DNA from: Chachezhania antarctica
GTDB lineage: Bacteria; Pseudomonadota; Alphaproteobacteria; Rhodobacterales; Rhodobacteraceae
DNA: 64,000 nt
Direction: 5' to 3'
NCBI RefSeq assembly: GCF_003646465.1
Contig: NZ_QZEX01000004.1
Location: forward strand, 248,001-312,000
Shown piece by piece: positions 34,997 through 43,850 of the stretch. The position numbers and the translations under genes are program-made. Every line of letters begins with the position of its first letter. Position 1 is the first letter of the stretch. The notes under the pieces are model-generated. The model had not been told where the DNA came from. It saw nothing but the letters and a program-made list of their open reading frames with translations, and searched no databases.

Positions 34997-35860
34997 CTAT
35001 TGCACCGAGGCGGCCCAGTCCCAGTACAGTTCGCGCACACGCTTGGTGACGGGCCCGGCCTGGTAGGACACATCATCGAAGGCCACGACCGGCGTGACCT
35101 TGGACAGGTTGCCCGACAGGAAGACCTCGTCCGCGTCTTCGAAATCGTCGAAGGACAGGACGGTTTCGTGCACCTTCATGCCGTCGGCGCGCATGTTATG
35201 GATGTGGCGCATCCGGGTGATGCCGGCCAGGAAGGTGCCGTTCGGGATGGGGGTGAAGACCTCGCCATCCTTCACCATGAAGACATTCGCCGTGGCGGTT
35301 TCGGCCACGTTGCCGGTGGCGTCGGCGACCAGCGCGTTGCCGAACCCCTTGCGGCGGGCCTCGGCCATCATGCGGGCGTTGTTGGGGTAAAGCGCACCGG
35401 CCTTGGCGTTGACAACCGCGTCATCCATCACCGGACGGCGGAAGCGGGTGCGCGTCAGCGTGGTGGTGGAGGCGGAGCCGGGCATCGGCATCTCTTCCAG
35501 CGAAATGGCGAAGCCGGTCTGTTCCTCATCCGGCATGACGGCGGTTTCGTTGCCGTCGATGCCCCAGTAGATCGGCCGGATGTAGATCGCGGCGTCTTCG
35601 GAATAGGGTTCCAGCCCTTCCTGTACGATCTCCATCATCTCTTCGGTCTCGACCGTGGGGTGCAGGAGCATCGCTTCGGCCGACCGGTTGAGGCGCGCGC
35701 AATGCGCTTCGAGATCGGGGGTTTTCGAGTTGAAATGGCGGGCACCGTCGAACACCGAGGATCCGAGCCAGGTGGCATGATCGGCCCCCCGCATGATCAT
35801 CGCGTCGCCATCGTGCCATGTGCCTTCGAAATATGTTCGGATATTCGTACCAACGGCCAT
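34997..35860 (-). CDS. ilvE: Branched-chain amino acid aminotransferase (class IV)
   Basis: This 287-residue PLP enzyme moves amino groups between branched-chain amino acids and 2-oxoglutarate. It shows the fold-type IV pattern: HATWLGSSVFDGARHF, YIRPIYWGIDG, the Schiff-base Lys in DAVVNAKAGALYPNNARM, EATANVF-like GNVAETATANVFMVKDG and FLSGNLSKVTPV. The length is normal for this class. The ATG at 35860 fits. A D-amino-acid aminotransferase or aminodeoxychorismate lyase is a less likely alternative. A small GTGGAC/GTCCAC hairpin lies 49 nt upstream in the leader. Confidence 0.9.
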   Translation of the reverse strand: MAVGTNIRTYFEGTWHDGDAMIMRGADHATWLGSSVFDGARHFNSKTPDLEAHCARLNRSAEAMLLHPTVETEEMMEIVQEGLEPYSEDAAIYIRPIYWGIDGNETAVMPDEEQTGFAISLEEMPMPGSASTTTLTRTRFRRPVMDDAVVNAKAGALYPNNARMMAEARRKGFGNALVADATGNVAETATANVFMVKDGEVFTPIPNGTFLAGITRMRHIHNMRADGMKVHETVLSFDDFEDADEVFLSGNLSKVTPVVAFDDVSYQAGPVTKRVRELYWDWAASVQ

Positions 35861-36134
35861 GCTTCGTCCTGTCGATTGTTTTCGCTCGGGCGGAAGCTTA
35901 CCGGGCGGGTGGACAGGGGTCCACAGTGGCTCTGCGCCGCAGCATGACGGCTGCGTTACCTGCGCGCATCTGCACGTGCCTGTTGCCTATCTGCTTGAAT
36001 ATCGGGCAGTTGTTGGTGCCGCTGCCGCCGATCCGCCCCCGCGAACGGCCCGCCCGCTCACCCCCGTCGGATCCCTTGCGGGATCCTCCTTGCCGTTCGC
36101 GGGGGCAGATCGGGGTGGAATTCGGGCGCGGGCC
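35861..36134. other. Intergenic region ilvE / trpS
   Basis: This 274-nt gap between ilvE and trpS (both leftward) holds the two-tier palindrome at 36030-36111, likely the trpS terminator, and a small perfect hairpin (35909-35924) in the ilvE leader. No gene was found. Confidence 0.6.
36030..36111 (-). terminator. Two-tier palindrome after trpS, candidate terminator
   Basis: The outer arms GATCCGCCCCCGCGAACGG (36030-36048) and CCGTTCGCGGGGGCAGATC (36093-36111) pair at 18 of 19 positions. Inside lies the perfect hairpin GGATCCC-TTGC-GGGATCC (36069-36086). It begins 24 nt beyond the trpS stop. No U-tract is present. Confidence 0.6.
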
Positions 36135-37166
36135 TCAGATGGCCGGGGGCACCATGCCGACGATGTCGTAGGTTTTCTTCAGGATCGGCGCGGTGATTTC
36201 GCGTGCGCGCTCTGCGCCGCGGGTCAGGATGCGGTCGATCTCGTCCTGCTCGCCCATCAGGCGGGCCATTTCCGTGGAAATGGGGGCTAGCCGTTCGACG
36301 GCCAGATCGGCCAGCGCCGGTTTGAAAGTGCCGAACTGCTGGCCGCCATATTCGGCGATCACCGCGTCGGCAGTTGTTTCGGCCAGGGCCGCGTAGATGT
36401 TCACAAGGTTTCGGGCCTCGGGGCGCTCGGCCAGGCCGTCCAGGGTTTCGGGCAGTGGCTCCGGGTCGGTGCGGGCCTTGCGGATCTTTTGGGCGATGGC
36501 ATCGGCATCGTCGGTCAGGTTGATGCGGCTCATGTCGGACGCATCTGATTTCGACATCTTCTTCGATCCATCCCGGAGCGACATCACGCGCGTGGCGGCC
36601 CCTTCGATGACCGGTTCGGTCAGCGGGAAGAACTCGACGCCGTAGTCGTGGTTGAACTTGATCGCGATGTCGCGGGTCAGTTCGAGATGCTGTTTCTGGT
36701 CCTCGCCGACGGGCACATGGGTGGCGTGGTAGATCAGGATGTCGGCTGCCATCAGCGCGGGATAGGCCAGAAGGCCCAGCGAGGCGTTCTGCGTGTTCTT
36801 GCCCGCCTTGTCCTTCCACTGGGTCATCCGCTGCATCCATCCCATGCGGGCGACGCAGTTGAAGATCCATGCCAGCTGGGCGTGTTCAGGCACCTGGCTC
36901 TGGTTGATCAGGATGGATTGTTCCGGGTCGATGCCCGCCGCGATGAAGCCCGCGCAAAGCTCCCGCGTGTTCTTCCGCAAGTCGGTCGGGTTCTGCCAGA
37001 CCGTGATCGCGTGGAGATCGACCATGCAGTAGACGGTCTGGAAATCCTCCCCCTGCATGTCGACGAAGCGCTTGATGGCACCAAGGTAATTGCCGAGATG
37101 CAATCCGCCGGACGGCTGGATTCCCGAGAAGACACGGGGAGTGAAGGCGGCGTTGGTGTCGGTCAT
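36135..37166 (-). CDS. trpS: Tryptophan-tRNA ligase
   Basis: This 343-residue class I synthetase charges tRNA-Trp. The N-terminal [23 protein letters not shown] contains the HIGH-like motif (HLGN). KMSKS appears intact in [17 protein letters not shown]. Other family blocks are [29 protein letters not shown] and [16 protein letters not shown]. The ATG at 37166 ([12 protein letters not shown]) is chosen over one 27 nt upstream by family length. It is divergent from the rhomboid-like gene. Confidence 0.96.
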   Translation of the reverse strand: MTDTNAAFTPRVFSGIQPSGGLHLGNYLGAIKRFVDMQGEDFQTVYCMVDLHAITVWQNPTDLRKNTRELCAGFIAAGIDPEQSILINQSQVPEHAQLAWIFNCVARMGWMQRMTQWKDKAGKNTQNASLGLLAYPALMAADILIYHATHVPVGEDQKQHLELTRDIAIKFNHDYGVEFFPLTEPVIEGAATRVMSLRDGSKKMSKSDASDMSRINLTDDADAIAQKIRKARTDPEPLPETLDGLAERPEARNLVNIYAALAETTADAVIAEYGGQQFGTFKPALADLAVERLAPISTEMARLMGEQDEIDRILTRGAERAREITAPILKKTYDIVGMVPPAI

Positions 37167-37251
37167 GGGGTCTGGGCCTTGCGGGCTGGTCAAGGGGGCC
37201 GGGTTCGCTTACCCATGCGCGGGCAGGGCGTCAAGCAGAGCAGGAGATCAG

Positions 37252-37950
37252 ATGTCGGACGACGATCGGGAAAATGGCGAGGAACCGGCGGTTCTGCCCA
37301 TGCCGCCGGTGGTGGCGGCGCTGTTCATCGTTCTGATCGGGATCGAGCTGGCGTTCTTCCTGGGCACGCAGGGCATCGTCGGCGGTCCCGGGGCCGTGGG
37401 CTGGCGACTGGCCGCCGTGCAGCGCTTCGGTTTCTCGGGCGACATCCTGTGGTGGATGATCGAAACCGGGCGCTGGCCTGCGAACCACATGATCCGCTTC
37501 GTGAGCTATCCGTTCGTTGCGGCGAGCTTTACCAATGCCCTTGTGGCGGGGGTCATGCTGCTGGCGCTGGGCAAGATGGTGGCCGAGGTCTTCGGCGCGA
37601 TTTCGATGCTGCTGATCTTCTTCGTGTCCTCGGCCGTGGGGGCGCTGGCCTATGGGCTGCTCGCAGGCGATCCCTATCCCTTGCTGGGCTCGTTCCCGGC
37701 GGTCTACGGCATGATCGGCGGATATACCTACCTTATGTGGCGGTCGCTGGAGATCGTGGGCGCCAGCCAGTTGCGGGCCTTTTCGCTGATCGCGGTGCTG
37801 ATGGGCGTGCAGCTTGGCTTCGGGCTGTTTTTCGACGTTCAGAAGGACTGGATCGCGGATCTGGCCGGGTTCCTTTCGGGCTTTGTTTTGTCGATCGTTC
37901 TCGCGCCCGGTGGATTGCGGGCCTTGCTGGCGCGGATCCGGCGGGACTGA
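37252..37950 (+). CDS. Rhomboid-like membrane protein lacking catalytic residues
   Basis: This 232-residue inner-membrane protein has six hydrophobic segments in the rhomboid layout. Active rhomboids have GxSG in TM4 and a His in TM6. Here the aligned stretch reads GSFPAVYG (146-153), with F148 at the Ser position, and IADLAGFLSG (201-210), with D203 at the His position. The TM2 HxxxN motif is also missing (SFTNALVAG). It should therefore be a pseudoprotease that binds but does not cut membrane proteins. GGAG precedes the ATG at 37252. No frameshift or stop is seen, so it is not a decaying gene. Confidence 0.82.
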   Translation: MSDDDRENGEEPAVLPMPPVVAALFIVLIGIELAFFLGTQGIVGGPGAVGWRLAAVQRFGFSGDILWWMIETGRWPANHMIRFVSYPFVAASFTNALVAGVMLLALGKMVAEVFGAISMLLIFFVSSAVGALAYGLLAGDPYPLLGSFPAVYGMIGGYTYLMWRSLEIVGASQLRAFSLIAVLMGVQLGFGLFFDVQKDWIADLAGFLSGFVLSIVLAPGGLRALLARIRRD

Positions 37951-37968
37951 TCTTTCAGCTACGGGCTG

Positions 37969-38047
37969 GATCGCGCCCGAGCCGGCCCGCCCACCAGCCC
38001 CAACGGCGGATGCAGTCCGCATCCGCCTCGCCGTCTCGGGCGCGATC
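37969..38047. terminator. Two-tier palindrome between convergent genes, candidate bidirectional terminator
   Basis: GATCGCGCCCGAG (37969-37981) pairs perfectly with CTCGGGCGCGATC (38035-38047), and inside lies the perfect hairpin GCGGATGC-AGTCC-GCATCCGC (38006-38026). It fills the 117-nt gap between the convergent stops of the rhomboid-like gene and murJ. Confidence 0.65.
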
Positions 38048-38067
38048 AGTGGTAAGGGGGTCGCCGC

Positions 38068-39663
38068 CTATTTCGACCGGCGAAAGGCGCCGCGGATTTC
38101 CGACAGGCTGAGCGCGCCCGTCAGCTGGGCCGAGGCGAAGTAGACGACGATGCCGCTTGTGACCAATCCTGCCAGCGCAAGATAGCGCCAGCCGGGACTG
38201 TTGAGCGCATCGCCAAGCACTGTCGCGCCGCCGATGAGGGCCAGGGCCATGATCCCCGACGACAGGCAGACCCGCCCGAGCCGCTTGTAGAACCGGGTAT
38301 CGAACCGGGCGACGTCACCCAGGGGCGCGGTACCGCGCCACAGGAGCCAGACCATGGCCCAGGCGGCGATGGTGGAACTGATGACCGCCGCGTGCCAGCC
38401 GATCACGTAGCTGCCGCCGACCGCGATCACGGCGTTCACCACCATGGCGACGACCGCGAAGCGGAAGGGCGTCCTGGTATCCTGCCGGGCGAAGTAGAGC
38501 GGCTGCAGCACCTTCTGCAGAACGAAGGCCGGCAGGCCCAGGCCGTAAAGTGCCACGGCCGTGGCCGTGGCCGCCGTATCCTCGGCCGTGAAGGAGCCGC
38601 GCTGGAACAGGACCGAGATAAGCGCCGTGGGGATCACCACCAGCGCCGCGGCGGCCGGGACGGTGAGGGCGAGCGAGATCTCTCCCGCGCGGTTGAAGGC
38701 GGACCGGGCGCCGGTATCGTCGCCGGCCGTCAGGCGGCGGGACAGGTCAGGGAGCAGCACGACAGCCACGGCGATGCCCACGACCCCCAGCGGCAACTGG
38801 TAGAGCCGGTCGGCATAGCCGATCCATGCGATGGCCCCATCGGTAAAGGACGCGACCTGCCGACCGACCAGCAGGTTGATCTGCAGCACGCCACCCGCCA
38901 GCATCGCGGGGGCGGCGATCTTGGCCAGCAGGATCATGTCGGGTGTGAGACGGGGCAGGCGCGGCCGGATCGGGAAGCCGGCCCGGCCCGCGGCCCACCA
39001 GACCAGCGCCAGTTGCGCGATCCCGGCGATCAGCACGCCCCACGTCAGGATCGTACCTGTGGCAATGCTGGCCGCATCCGGGCCGCCATTGATGTCGATA
39101 TGGAACAGGTCCCGGAACAGCCCGCTTTCGGCAAAGAGCAGAGCCGAGACGAGGATCACGTTCAGCAGCACCGGCGCGGCGGCCGCCGCCGCGAAGCGCC
39201 CGGCCGTGTTGAGAACCCCGGAACAGAGGGCTGCGAGCGAGATGAAAAGGATGTAACCGAAGGCGATCCGGCCATAGACCACGGCAAGCGGGAAGCGTTC
39301 GTCGCCTGCAAAGCCCGACGCCATGGCCAGCACCAGCCACGGCATGAACAATTGGGCCAGCAGGGTGAAGACGATCAGGAGCGATCCAAGTGCCGCGAAG
39401 GCATCGTTGGCGAACCCCAGCGCATCCTCTCCCTTTTCCACCTTCTTGGAGAAGAGCGGGATGAAGGCCGTGTTGAACGCGCCTTCGGCGAAGAAACGGC
39501 GGAACATGTTGGGGAGCGCGAAGGCCACAAGGAACGCCTCGGCCACCGGGCCCGCACCAAGGAAGGCCGCGATCATCAGGTCGCGGACAAGCCCCAGAAC
39601 GCGGCTGGCCATTGTCCAGCCGCCCACGGTGAAGAAGCCCATCATCAGGCGGATCGGTTTCAT
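38068..39663 (-). CDS. murJ: Lipid II flippase MurJ
   Basis: This 531-residue inner-membrane protein has about 14 transmembrane segments and flips lipid II to the periplasm for peptidoglycan synthesis. Characteristic stretches are GGWTMASRVLGLVRDLMIAAFLGAGPVAEAFLVAFALPNMFRRFFAEGAF-like N-terminal residues (spread over positions 14-63), with the conserved Arg pair, and FNTAFIPLFSKK. The ATG at 39663 is 28 nt after the glnD stop, so glnD and murJ are probably cotranscribed. The protein is full length. Confidence 0.94.
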   Translation of the reverse strand: MKPIRLMMGFFTVGGWTMASRVLGLVRDLMIAAFLGAGPVAEAFLVAFALPNMFRRFFAEGAFNTAFIPLFSKKVEKGEDALGFANDAFAALGSLLIVFTLLAQLFMPWLVLAMASGFAGDERFPLAVVYGRIAFGYILFISLAALCSGVLNTAGRFAAAAAAPVLLNVILVSALLFAESGLFRDLFHIDINGGPDAASIATGTILTWGVLIAGIAQLALVWWAAGRAGFPIRPRLPRLTPDMILLAKIAAPAMLAGGVLQINLLVGRQVASFTDGAIAWIGYADRLYQLPLGVVGIAVAVVLLPDLSRRLTAGDDTGARSAFNRAGEISLALTVPAAAALVVIPTALISVLFQRGSFTAEDTAATATAVALYGLGLPAFVLQKVLQPLYFARQDTRTPFRFAVVAMVVNAVIAVGGSYVIGWHAAVISSTIAAWAMVWLLWRGTAPLGDVARFDTRFYKRLGRVCLSSGIMALALIGGATVLGDALNSPGWRYLALAGLVTSGIVVYFASAQLTGALSLSEIRGAFRRSK

Positions 39664-39691
39664 GGCCCTGCCTCTGGCTGCGCGCCCGGGC

Positions 39692-42571
39692 CTATTCGGA
39701 TGCCCGCTTCGCGCCTTCGTCGATCGCTTCGCGCAGGCGCGCTTCCAGGAAACGCTGCTTGCTGCGGGCGTGGTATTTCAGGCCGAACATGTCCTTGACG
39801 TAGAACGTGTCGACCACCTGTTCGCCATAGGTCGCGATCACGGCATTGGCAATATAGACGTTGGCCTGCGTCATGGTCCGCGCCAAGTCGTACAGCAGGC
39901 CGGGACGGTCGCGGCTGTTGACCTCGATCAGCGTGTAGATGTCGGACGCGTCGTTGTTGAAGCTGACATTGGTGGCAACGGTGAAGGCCCGCTCGCGCTT
40001 TTTCAGCTTGTCGCGTGGCTCCAGCGCGCGGGAGGCCACGACCTCTCCGCCCAGCGTCCGGCGCATCATCTGTTCCAGCCGCGGCAGGCGGTCGGCATCG
40101 TAGGGGTGACCGGTCGAATCCTGTATCCAGAAGGCCGACGTCACGTAGCCGTCCTTGGTGGTGTAGCTGCGCGCGTCGACGACGTTGGCGCCCACAAGCG
40201 CCAGCGCGCCGGTCAGGCGGGAAAAGATGCCGGGATGGTCGACCATGGCAAAGCACGCCCGCGTCGCGTCGCGGTCGCTGTCGGGGTACAGGTGGATCTG
40301 CAGCGCCGACGGATCGTTCTTGGCCGCCAGCTGCCGCAGCATCCGGGCAAAGACGACATGGGCCGTGACATGCAGCCCCTGCCAGTAGGGCGCGTAATGG
40401 CGCTTGGTTTCGACCTTGAGGTCTTCCTTCGGCCAGTCGGGCAGGGCGGCGCGCAGCGCCTTCTTGGCCTCGACACCGCGGTTGGCGCGGGTGAAGTCCT
40501 CCATCCCGTCTTCCAGTGCGCGGCGGGTCTGGCGATAGAGCGCGCGCAGAAGTGCGGCCTTCCAGTTGTTCCACGTCGACGGGCCCACGCCGCGGATATC
40601 GCAGACGGTCAGTACCGTCAGCAGGTCCAGCCGGCGGACCGATCCGACCATCTTGGCAAAGTCGCGCACCGTGCGCGGATCGGCGATGTCGCGCTTTTGG
40701 GCGGTGTCCGACATCAGCAGGTGATAGCGGACCAGCCATTCGACGGTATCGCATTCCTCGCGGTCCAGTCCCAGTCGCGGCGCCACCGTGCGCGCGATCC
40801 GGGCGCCAAGGATCGAATGATCCTCGGCCCGGCCCTTGCCGATGTCGTGGCACAGAAGCGCCACGTACAGCACCCGGCGGTTCACACCGCCCGACAGGAT
40901 TTCGCTTGCGACGGGCAGGCTTTCGGTCAGATTGCCCTTCTCCATCATCGCCAGTTGCGCGATGCACTGGATCGTGTGCTCGTCCACCGTGTAGCTGTGA
41001 TACATGTTGAACTGCATCATCGCGACGATGGGTTCGAATTCGGGGATGAAGGCAGACAGCACGCCAAGCTCGTTCATCCGACGCAGGGCGCGTTCCGGGT
41101 TGCCGTGGTTCAGCAGCAGCCCCATGAAGATCTTCTGCGCTTCCGGATCCGTGCGCATCGCATTGTCGATCAGGTGCAGGTTGGCCGTGACCAGCCGCAT
41201 CGCGTCGGGATGGATCAGCAGGCCCGACCGCAGCCCTTCCTCGAACAGGCGCAGAAGGTTCAGCTTGTCGTTCAGGAAGGCCACCGGATCCGCGATTGCC
41301 AGGCGGGTGTTCACCACGACATAACCGTCCTGCACCTCGGGCGTGCGCATGAAGATCCGTTCCAGAAGCGGCTGCTGTCGGACGCTTTCGCCTTCCAGCT
41401 TGGCCACGAAGATCCGGGTCAGATCGCCCACCGCGGTGGCCTGGCGGAAGTAATCCTGCATGAAGATCTCGACCGCCCGGCGCCCGCGCAGATCGGTATA
41501 GCCCATGCGCTGCGCCACCTCGACCTGCATGTCGAAGGTCAGCTGTTCCGTCGCCCGGCCCGCGGCCAGATGCAGATGCCCGCGCACGGCCCACAGGAAG
41601 TTTTCGGCCTTGCGGAAGGTCTCGTATTCCTCGCGCCGGAAGACGCCCAGCGGCACCAGTTCGGCGGCGGCGCGGACACCGTGAATGTACTTGGCGATCC
41701 AGTAGAGCGATTGCAGATCGCGCAGCCCGCCCTTGCCCTCCTTGACGTTGGGCTCGACCATGTAGCGTTCGCCCTGCCGGGAATGGCGGTTTTCCCGCTC
41801 CTCCAGCTTGGCTTCGGTGAATTCGCGTTCGGTGCCAGAGAACAGCTTCGTGCGCAGCTGCTCTTCCAGTTCGTCCGCCAACGCCAGATTGCCCGCAAGA
41901 TGGCGCATCTCGAGCATCGAGGTGCGGATCGTGAAATCGTCGGCGCCCAGCTTCAGGCAATCGCGGATGGTGCGGCTGGAATGGCCGACCTTCAGCTTCA
42001 GGTCCCACAGCAGGTAGAGCATCGCCTCGATCAGCGCCTCGGCGTCGTCGGACATCCGGCTTTTCGCAAGAAACAGCAGATCGACGTCGGAAAACGGCGC
42101 CATGTCGCCACGGCCATAGCCGCCGACGGCGATCAGCGACAGCGGGTTCTTCTTCGCGCGCTCGGACAGCGGGGCCAGCCACCGTTCGGCGATCTGCATG
42201 GTGGTGATCACCATCGTGTCGGTCAGGTAGGTGTAGGAGCGCACCATATCCGCCGCCGCGCGGGGGCGGGCGGTGAAGGCGTCGGCGATGATCTTGCGGC
42301 CCTGGGCCAGCGCCTCGCGCAGGATCGGGACCACGGCATTGCGGATCTCGGCCGCGTCACCGCCGGCTTTCTGCGTCCTCTCGGCGACCTCGTGCGCGGT
42401 GGCGCGCAGCGCGTCGACATCGACGATGTCTGGCGCAGGCAGGATCAGCGGCTGCGGACCGGCGACGGAAGACGGGGACGGCCCCGGCGTGGCGTCGGCC
42501 AGCGGTCCGGGCGAATAGATGGCGCCGGCGCGGTCGGTGACCGCGCCGGGCTGCGCTGGCGTTTCGGCCAT
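39692..42571 (-). CDS. glnD: PII uridylyltransferase / uridylyl-removing enzyme
   Basis: This 959-residue sensor of glutamine modifies PII proteins to set nitrogen metabolism. Domains in order: a nucleotidyltransferase domain with IAVGGYGRGDMAPFSDVDLLFL, a helical region, an HD hydrolase domain with VALLCHDIGKGRAEDHSILGA, and two C-terminal ACT domains (HPGIFSRLTGALALVGANVVDAR and RDRPGLLYDLARTMTQANVYIANAV). The ATG at 42571 (MAETPAQPG) is 16 nt after the upstream stop; a TTG 27 nt earlier is less likely. The first 50 residues are Pro/Ala-rich and non-conserved. Confidence 0.95.
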   Translation of the reverse strand: MAETPAQPGAVTDRAGAIYSPGPLADATPGPSPSSVAGPQPLILPAPDIVDVDALRATAHEVAERTQKAGGDAAEIRNAVVPILREALAQGRKIIADAFTARPRAAADMVRSYTYLTDTMVITTMQIAERWLAPLSERAKKNPLSLIAVGGYGRGDMAPFSDVDLLFLAKSRMSDDAEALIEAMLYLLWDLKLKVGHSSRTIRDCLKLGADDFTIRTSMLEMRHLAGNLALADELEEQLRTKLFSGTEREFTEAKLEERENRHSRQGERYMVEPNVKEGKGGLRDLQSLYWIAKYIHGVRAAAELVPLGVFRREEYETFRKAENFLWAVRGHLHLAAGRATEQLTFDMQVEVAQRMGYTDLRGRRAVEIFMQDYFRQATAVGDLTRIFVAKLEGESVRQQPLLERIFMRTPEVQDGYVVVNTRLAIADPVAFLNDKLNLLRLFEEGLRSGLLIHPDAMRLVTANLHLIDNAMRTDPEAQKIFMGLLLNHGNPERALRRMNELGVLSAFIPEFEPIVAMMQFNMYHSYTVDEHTIQCIAQLAMMEKGNLTESLPVASEILSGGVNRRVLYVALLCHDIGKGRAEDHSILGARIARTVAPRLGLDREECDTVEWLVRYHLLMSDTAQKRDIADPRTVRDFAKMVGSVRRLDLLTVLTVCDIRGVGPSTWNNWKAALLRALYRQTRRALEDGMEDFTRANRGVEAKKALRAALPDWPKEDLKVETKRHYAPYWQGLHVTAHVVFARMLRQLAAKNDPSALQIHLYPDSDRDATRACFAMVDHPGIFSRLTGALALVGANVVDARSYTTKDGYVTSAFWIQDSTGHPYDADRLPRLEQMMRRTLGGEVVASRALEPRDKLKKRERAFTVATNVSFNNDASDIYTLIEVNSRDRPGLLYDLARTMTQANVYIANAVIATYGEQVVDTFYVKDMFGLKYHARSKQRFLEARLREAIDEGAKRASE

Positions 42572-42587
42572 GGCTGTCGGCGGCGAC

Positions 42588-43775
42588 TTAGGAGCCAAAG
42601 GCCGAGAAGCTCGTCGGGGCCGGATCGATCACGACGACCTGCTTGTCGCGCACCGTGGCCACGGCGAGGCCGCGTTCGTTGGTGCCGTCGGGCAGCAGGC
42701 GGAAGATGCCGCCGGTCCCCTGGAAGCCACGGGACTGTGTCAGCGACCGGCCGGTCAGCGCGTTGCTGTTGCCGCTGGCAACCAGCGCACCGACAGCGGC
42801 GATGCCGTCATAGCCAAGGCCCCCGATCGGGTGCGGCTCGGCCCCGTAGGTCGATTTGTAGCGGGCCCGGAAGGCGGACGACTTGGTCGGATCCGGCAGG
42901 GCGAACCACGCGCCCTCGACCCCTTTGTAGCCAAGGGTCTGCGGCGGAATATCCCAGCGCGTCAGGCCGATGAACTGGGGCGAGGGCGAGATCAGCCCGG
43001 CTTCGGGCAGCATCTGGGCGTAAAGCGGCAGCGCCCCTTGCGTGTTCGACGTGAAGAAGATCGCGTTGGCGCCGCTGGTGCCGACTTCATCGCGAATCCG
43101 GCCCACGCTTGCAACCACCGCCTCCTGCGATGGCTCGTAGACCACGGTGCCCACTTCCCGCGCCGGGCTGCCGGAAAGGGCGCTTTGCACGGCCTGGTAG
43201 CCAAGCTGGCCCGGAACGTCGGTGCCGTGCACGACGACCATGTTGCGCTTGTCGTTGCGGGCGGCATAGCTCACCAGCCGGTCGGCGGTGTTCTTGAAGG
43301 TCGCCCCCAGGATGAAGACGTTCGATTCGGCATAGGCCAGCGACGCATTGTTCGAGAACGACAGGATGTTCACGCCCGACCCGGCCGTTGCGGCGGCAAC
43401 CGCGGCGGTCGATTCCTGGAAGAGCGGCCCGATGATGATCTTGGCCCCGTCGGCCACCGCGCGCGATCCCGCGCTGGCGGCAAGGGCCGGGTCGCCTGCC
43501 GTGTCATAGACGCGCAGGTCGATCTGGGTGCCATCAAGATCCGTCACCGCCATGCGGGCGGAATTCTCGAGGCTCTGACCGATGGCCGAGATCCCGCGTT
43601 CGGCGGAACTTTTCGGCACCAGCAACGCCACAACGACCGGAGCGCCGGGATTGATCGACGGTCCACCGGACAGATTGTTCGCCACGGGCAGGTCGCAGGC
43701 GGTCAGGGCCAGGGCGCCCAGCGAGGCAAGCAGGCCTATGGCCGCCTTGCGGGTGCGGTGGAAAACGGCAAACAT
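42588..43775 (-). CDS. Penicillin-binding protein activator (LpoA-like) lipoprotein
   Basis: This 395-residue protein has a lipoprotein signal with lipobox LTAC (about residue 27: LLASLGALALTACDLP), so it should be an outer- or inner-membrane lipoprotein. The rest is a periplasmic-binding-protein fold (VVVALLVPKSSAERGISAIGQSLENSARMAV, GAKIIIGPLFQESTAAVAAA, NDKRNMVVVHGTDVPG, GGLGYDGIAAVGALV), as in the LppC/LpoA C-terminal domain. LpoA activates PBP1A in enterics; here activity is inferred. The gene is followed closely by glnD and murJ and is divergent from rsmI. Confidence 0.85.
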   Translation of the reverse strand: MFAVFHRTRKAAIGLLASLGALALTACDLPVANNLSGGPSINPGAPVVVALLVPKSSAERGISAIGQSLENSARMAVTDLDGTQIDLRVYDTAGDPALAASAGSRAVADGAKIIIGPLFQESTAAVAAATAGSGVNILSFSNNASLAYAESNVFILGATFKNTADRLVSYAARNDKRNMVVVHGTDVPGQLGYQAVQSALSGSPAREVGTVVYEPSQEAVVASVGRIRDEVGTSGANAIFFTSNTQGALPLYAQMLPEAGLISPSPQFIGLTRWDIPPQTLGYKGVEGAWFALPDPTKSSAFRARYKSTYGAEPHPIGGLGYDGIAAVGALVASGNSNALTGRSLTQSRGFQGTGGIFRLLPDGTNERGLAVATVRDKQVVVIDPAPTSFSAFGS

Positions 43776-43850
43776 GTGGCGGATACTCCTCGTCCGGCGG
43801 TTGATGGCACGCGGCGAGGATCATAGAGGCCATCAAGGCCGGGTCCAGTC

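Noticed and set aside
38392-39798. A 468-codon plus-strand frame opposite murJ.
   Set aside because: Its residues are almost all charged or small with many His, Asp and Arg repeats, typical of antisense to a membrane protein.
39323-42973. A 1216-codon open frame on the plus strand, antisense to murJ and glnD.
   Set aside because: It mirrors two well-identified genes on the other strand and its translation has no recognisable motif. Long antisense frames are expected in high-GC DNA.
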